Shown one piece after another: positions 63,587 to 64,000 of a stretch of DNA of 64,000 nt. Origin of the DNA: Legionella antarctica (GTDB lineage: Bacteria > Pseudomonadota > Gammaproteobacteria > Legionellales > Legionellaceae); NCBI RefSeq assembly GCF_011764505.1, contig NZ_AP022839.1, positions 1,285,001-1,349,000 of the forward strand, read 5' to 3'. The notes beneath the pieces are model-generated. The model saw only the letters and a program-made list of their open reading frames with translations. It ran no database searches and was not told where the DNA came from. A program made the position numbers and the translations under genes. Each line of letters starts with the position of its first letter. The first letter of the stretch is position 1.

Positions 63587-64000
63587 GCGTGCGGGAGAAG
63601 CGAGCCATGATTGATGTCAATCACCCTACACTCAGCATCGTACGCCAATGTGCATTGGTTAATTTGTCACGCGCTAGCTACTATCGCACTGCTGGCGAAG
63701 GAATATGTACCGAGAGCCCAGAGAATCTGGCTTTGATGGTCTTGATTGATGAGGAATACATGCGCCATCCTTTCTATGGAAGCAGAAAGATGCGTTCTTA
63801 TTTACGTCGCCTTGGCCATGACGTTAACCGTAAGAGAGTGCAGCGTTTGATGCGGATCATGGGTCTGGTTTCAGTGGCACCAAAGCCGAATACGAGTAAA
63901 AAGAACAAGGAACAAAAGGTTTATCCCTACTTGCTACGTGGTTTAGTGATTGATCGACCCAATCAGGTTTGGTGCACCGATATTACCTACGTTAGGATGC
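63583..64000 (+). CDS. IS3-family transposase OrfB (copy 2), partial
   Basis: The first 139 residues (SVREKRAMIDVNHPTLSIV ... WCTDITYVRM) are visible, reaching the first catalytic Asp. Same sequence as the OrfB of copy 1. The rest is beyond the window. Confidence 0.92.
   Translation, partial: MSVREKRAMIDVNHPTLSIVRQCALVNLSRASYYRTAGEGICTESPENLALMVLIDEEYMRHPFYGSRKMRSYLRRLGHDVNRKRVQRLMRIMGLVSVAPKPNTSKKNKEQKVYPYLLRGLVIDRPNQVWCTDITYVRM

Larger units (their letters stand above)
63241..64000 (+). mobile_element. IS3-family insertion sequence, copy 2 (cut by window edge)
   Basis: Begins AGTGGACCCCAAAAATGAGA and matches copy 1 base for base where they can be compared, but in the opposite orientation. 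The left flank ends GTAT, the inverse of the ATAC beside copy 1. The right end is outside the window. Confidence 0.93.

Overview
The window is chromosomal DNA of a Legionella species (species not determined). It has low GC, the syntenic core genes valS, glyA-nrdR-nusB-thiL, nadE, dnaB-alr and lipA, Legionella-style outer-membrane proteins, and several large proteins that look like Dot/Icm effector candidates (F-box protein, 1001-residue coiled-coil/membrane protein, long serine-hydrolase protein).

Left part (1-24.3 kb). It opens with the 5' two-fifths of valS, then an RND pump and its periplasmic adaptor, both on the minus strand. Three small exported proteins or lipoproteins follow, then the glyA-nrdR-nusB-thiL cluster, a 0.6 kb array of 170-bp intergenic repeats, pgpA and a PerM/AI-2E-type permease, two outer-membrane beta-barrels, an unrecognised 478-residue protein with an internal duplication, glutamine-dependent nadE, the 1001-residue protein, and an F-box gene preceded by a TGAT tetranucleotide tract. 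At 22.3-23.1 kb there is a scrap heap of mobile DNA: a 203-bp miniature element with 38-bp Tn3-type ends, an acetyltransferase tail, a third Tn3-type end and an IS6-family remnant. A protein with eight LIDSP repeats follows and is cut by an IS3-family element.

Middle part (24.3-48.7 kb). This is an island built almost entirely of insertion sequences. I could reconstruct seven insertions from exact target duplications: three same-length IS66 copies (TTTGATAC, GTATATAT, GTTTATCA), two ISBst12-type elements in opposite orientation (GCATGTTT, TAGAAAGT), one IS21 element inside the second of these (GCGCT), and an IS1182 element (probable CCCC) that itself holds one IS66 and one ISBst12 element. 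Removing them leaves an older accessory locus: a decayed serine resolvase, a RelE-type toxin/antitoxin pair followed by an AbiJ-like gene lying between two imperfect 51-bp direct repeats, a second toxin/antitoxin pair with a broken toxin, a small interrupted gene, and fused remnants of an IS4/IS701-type and an ISKra4-type transposase.

Right part (48.7-64 kb). Housekeeping content returns: a SWIM/SNF2 helicase, a DUF2147 protein, dnaB-alr, a glycine-zipper lipoprotein, a CBS-pair protein, a thioredoxin/DsbD-like membrane protein, a CDGSH iron-sulfur protein, a diguanylate cyclase and lipA. It ends with an unrecognised 460-residue protein truncated by a second copy of the same IS3 element, inverted relative to the first. 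The two IS3 copies therefore bracket 37.4 kb and could mediate, or already have mediated, its inversion.

No rRNA, tRNA or CRISPR array was seen.
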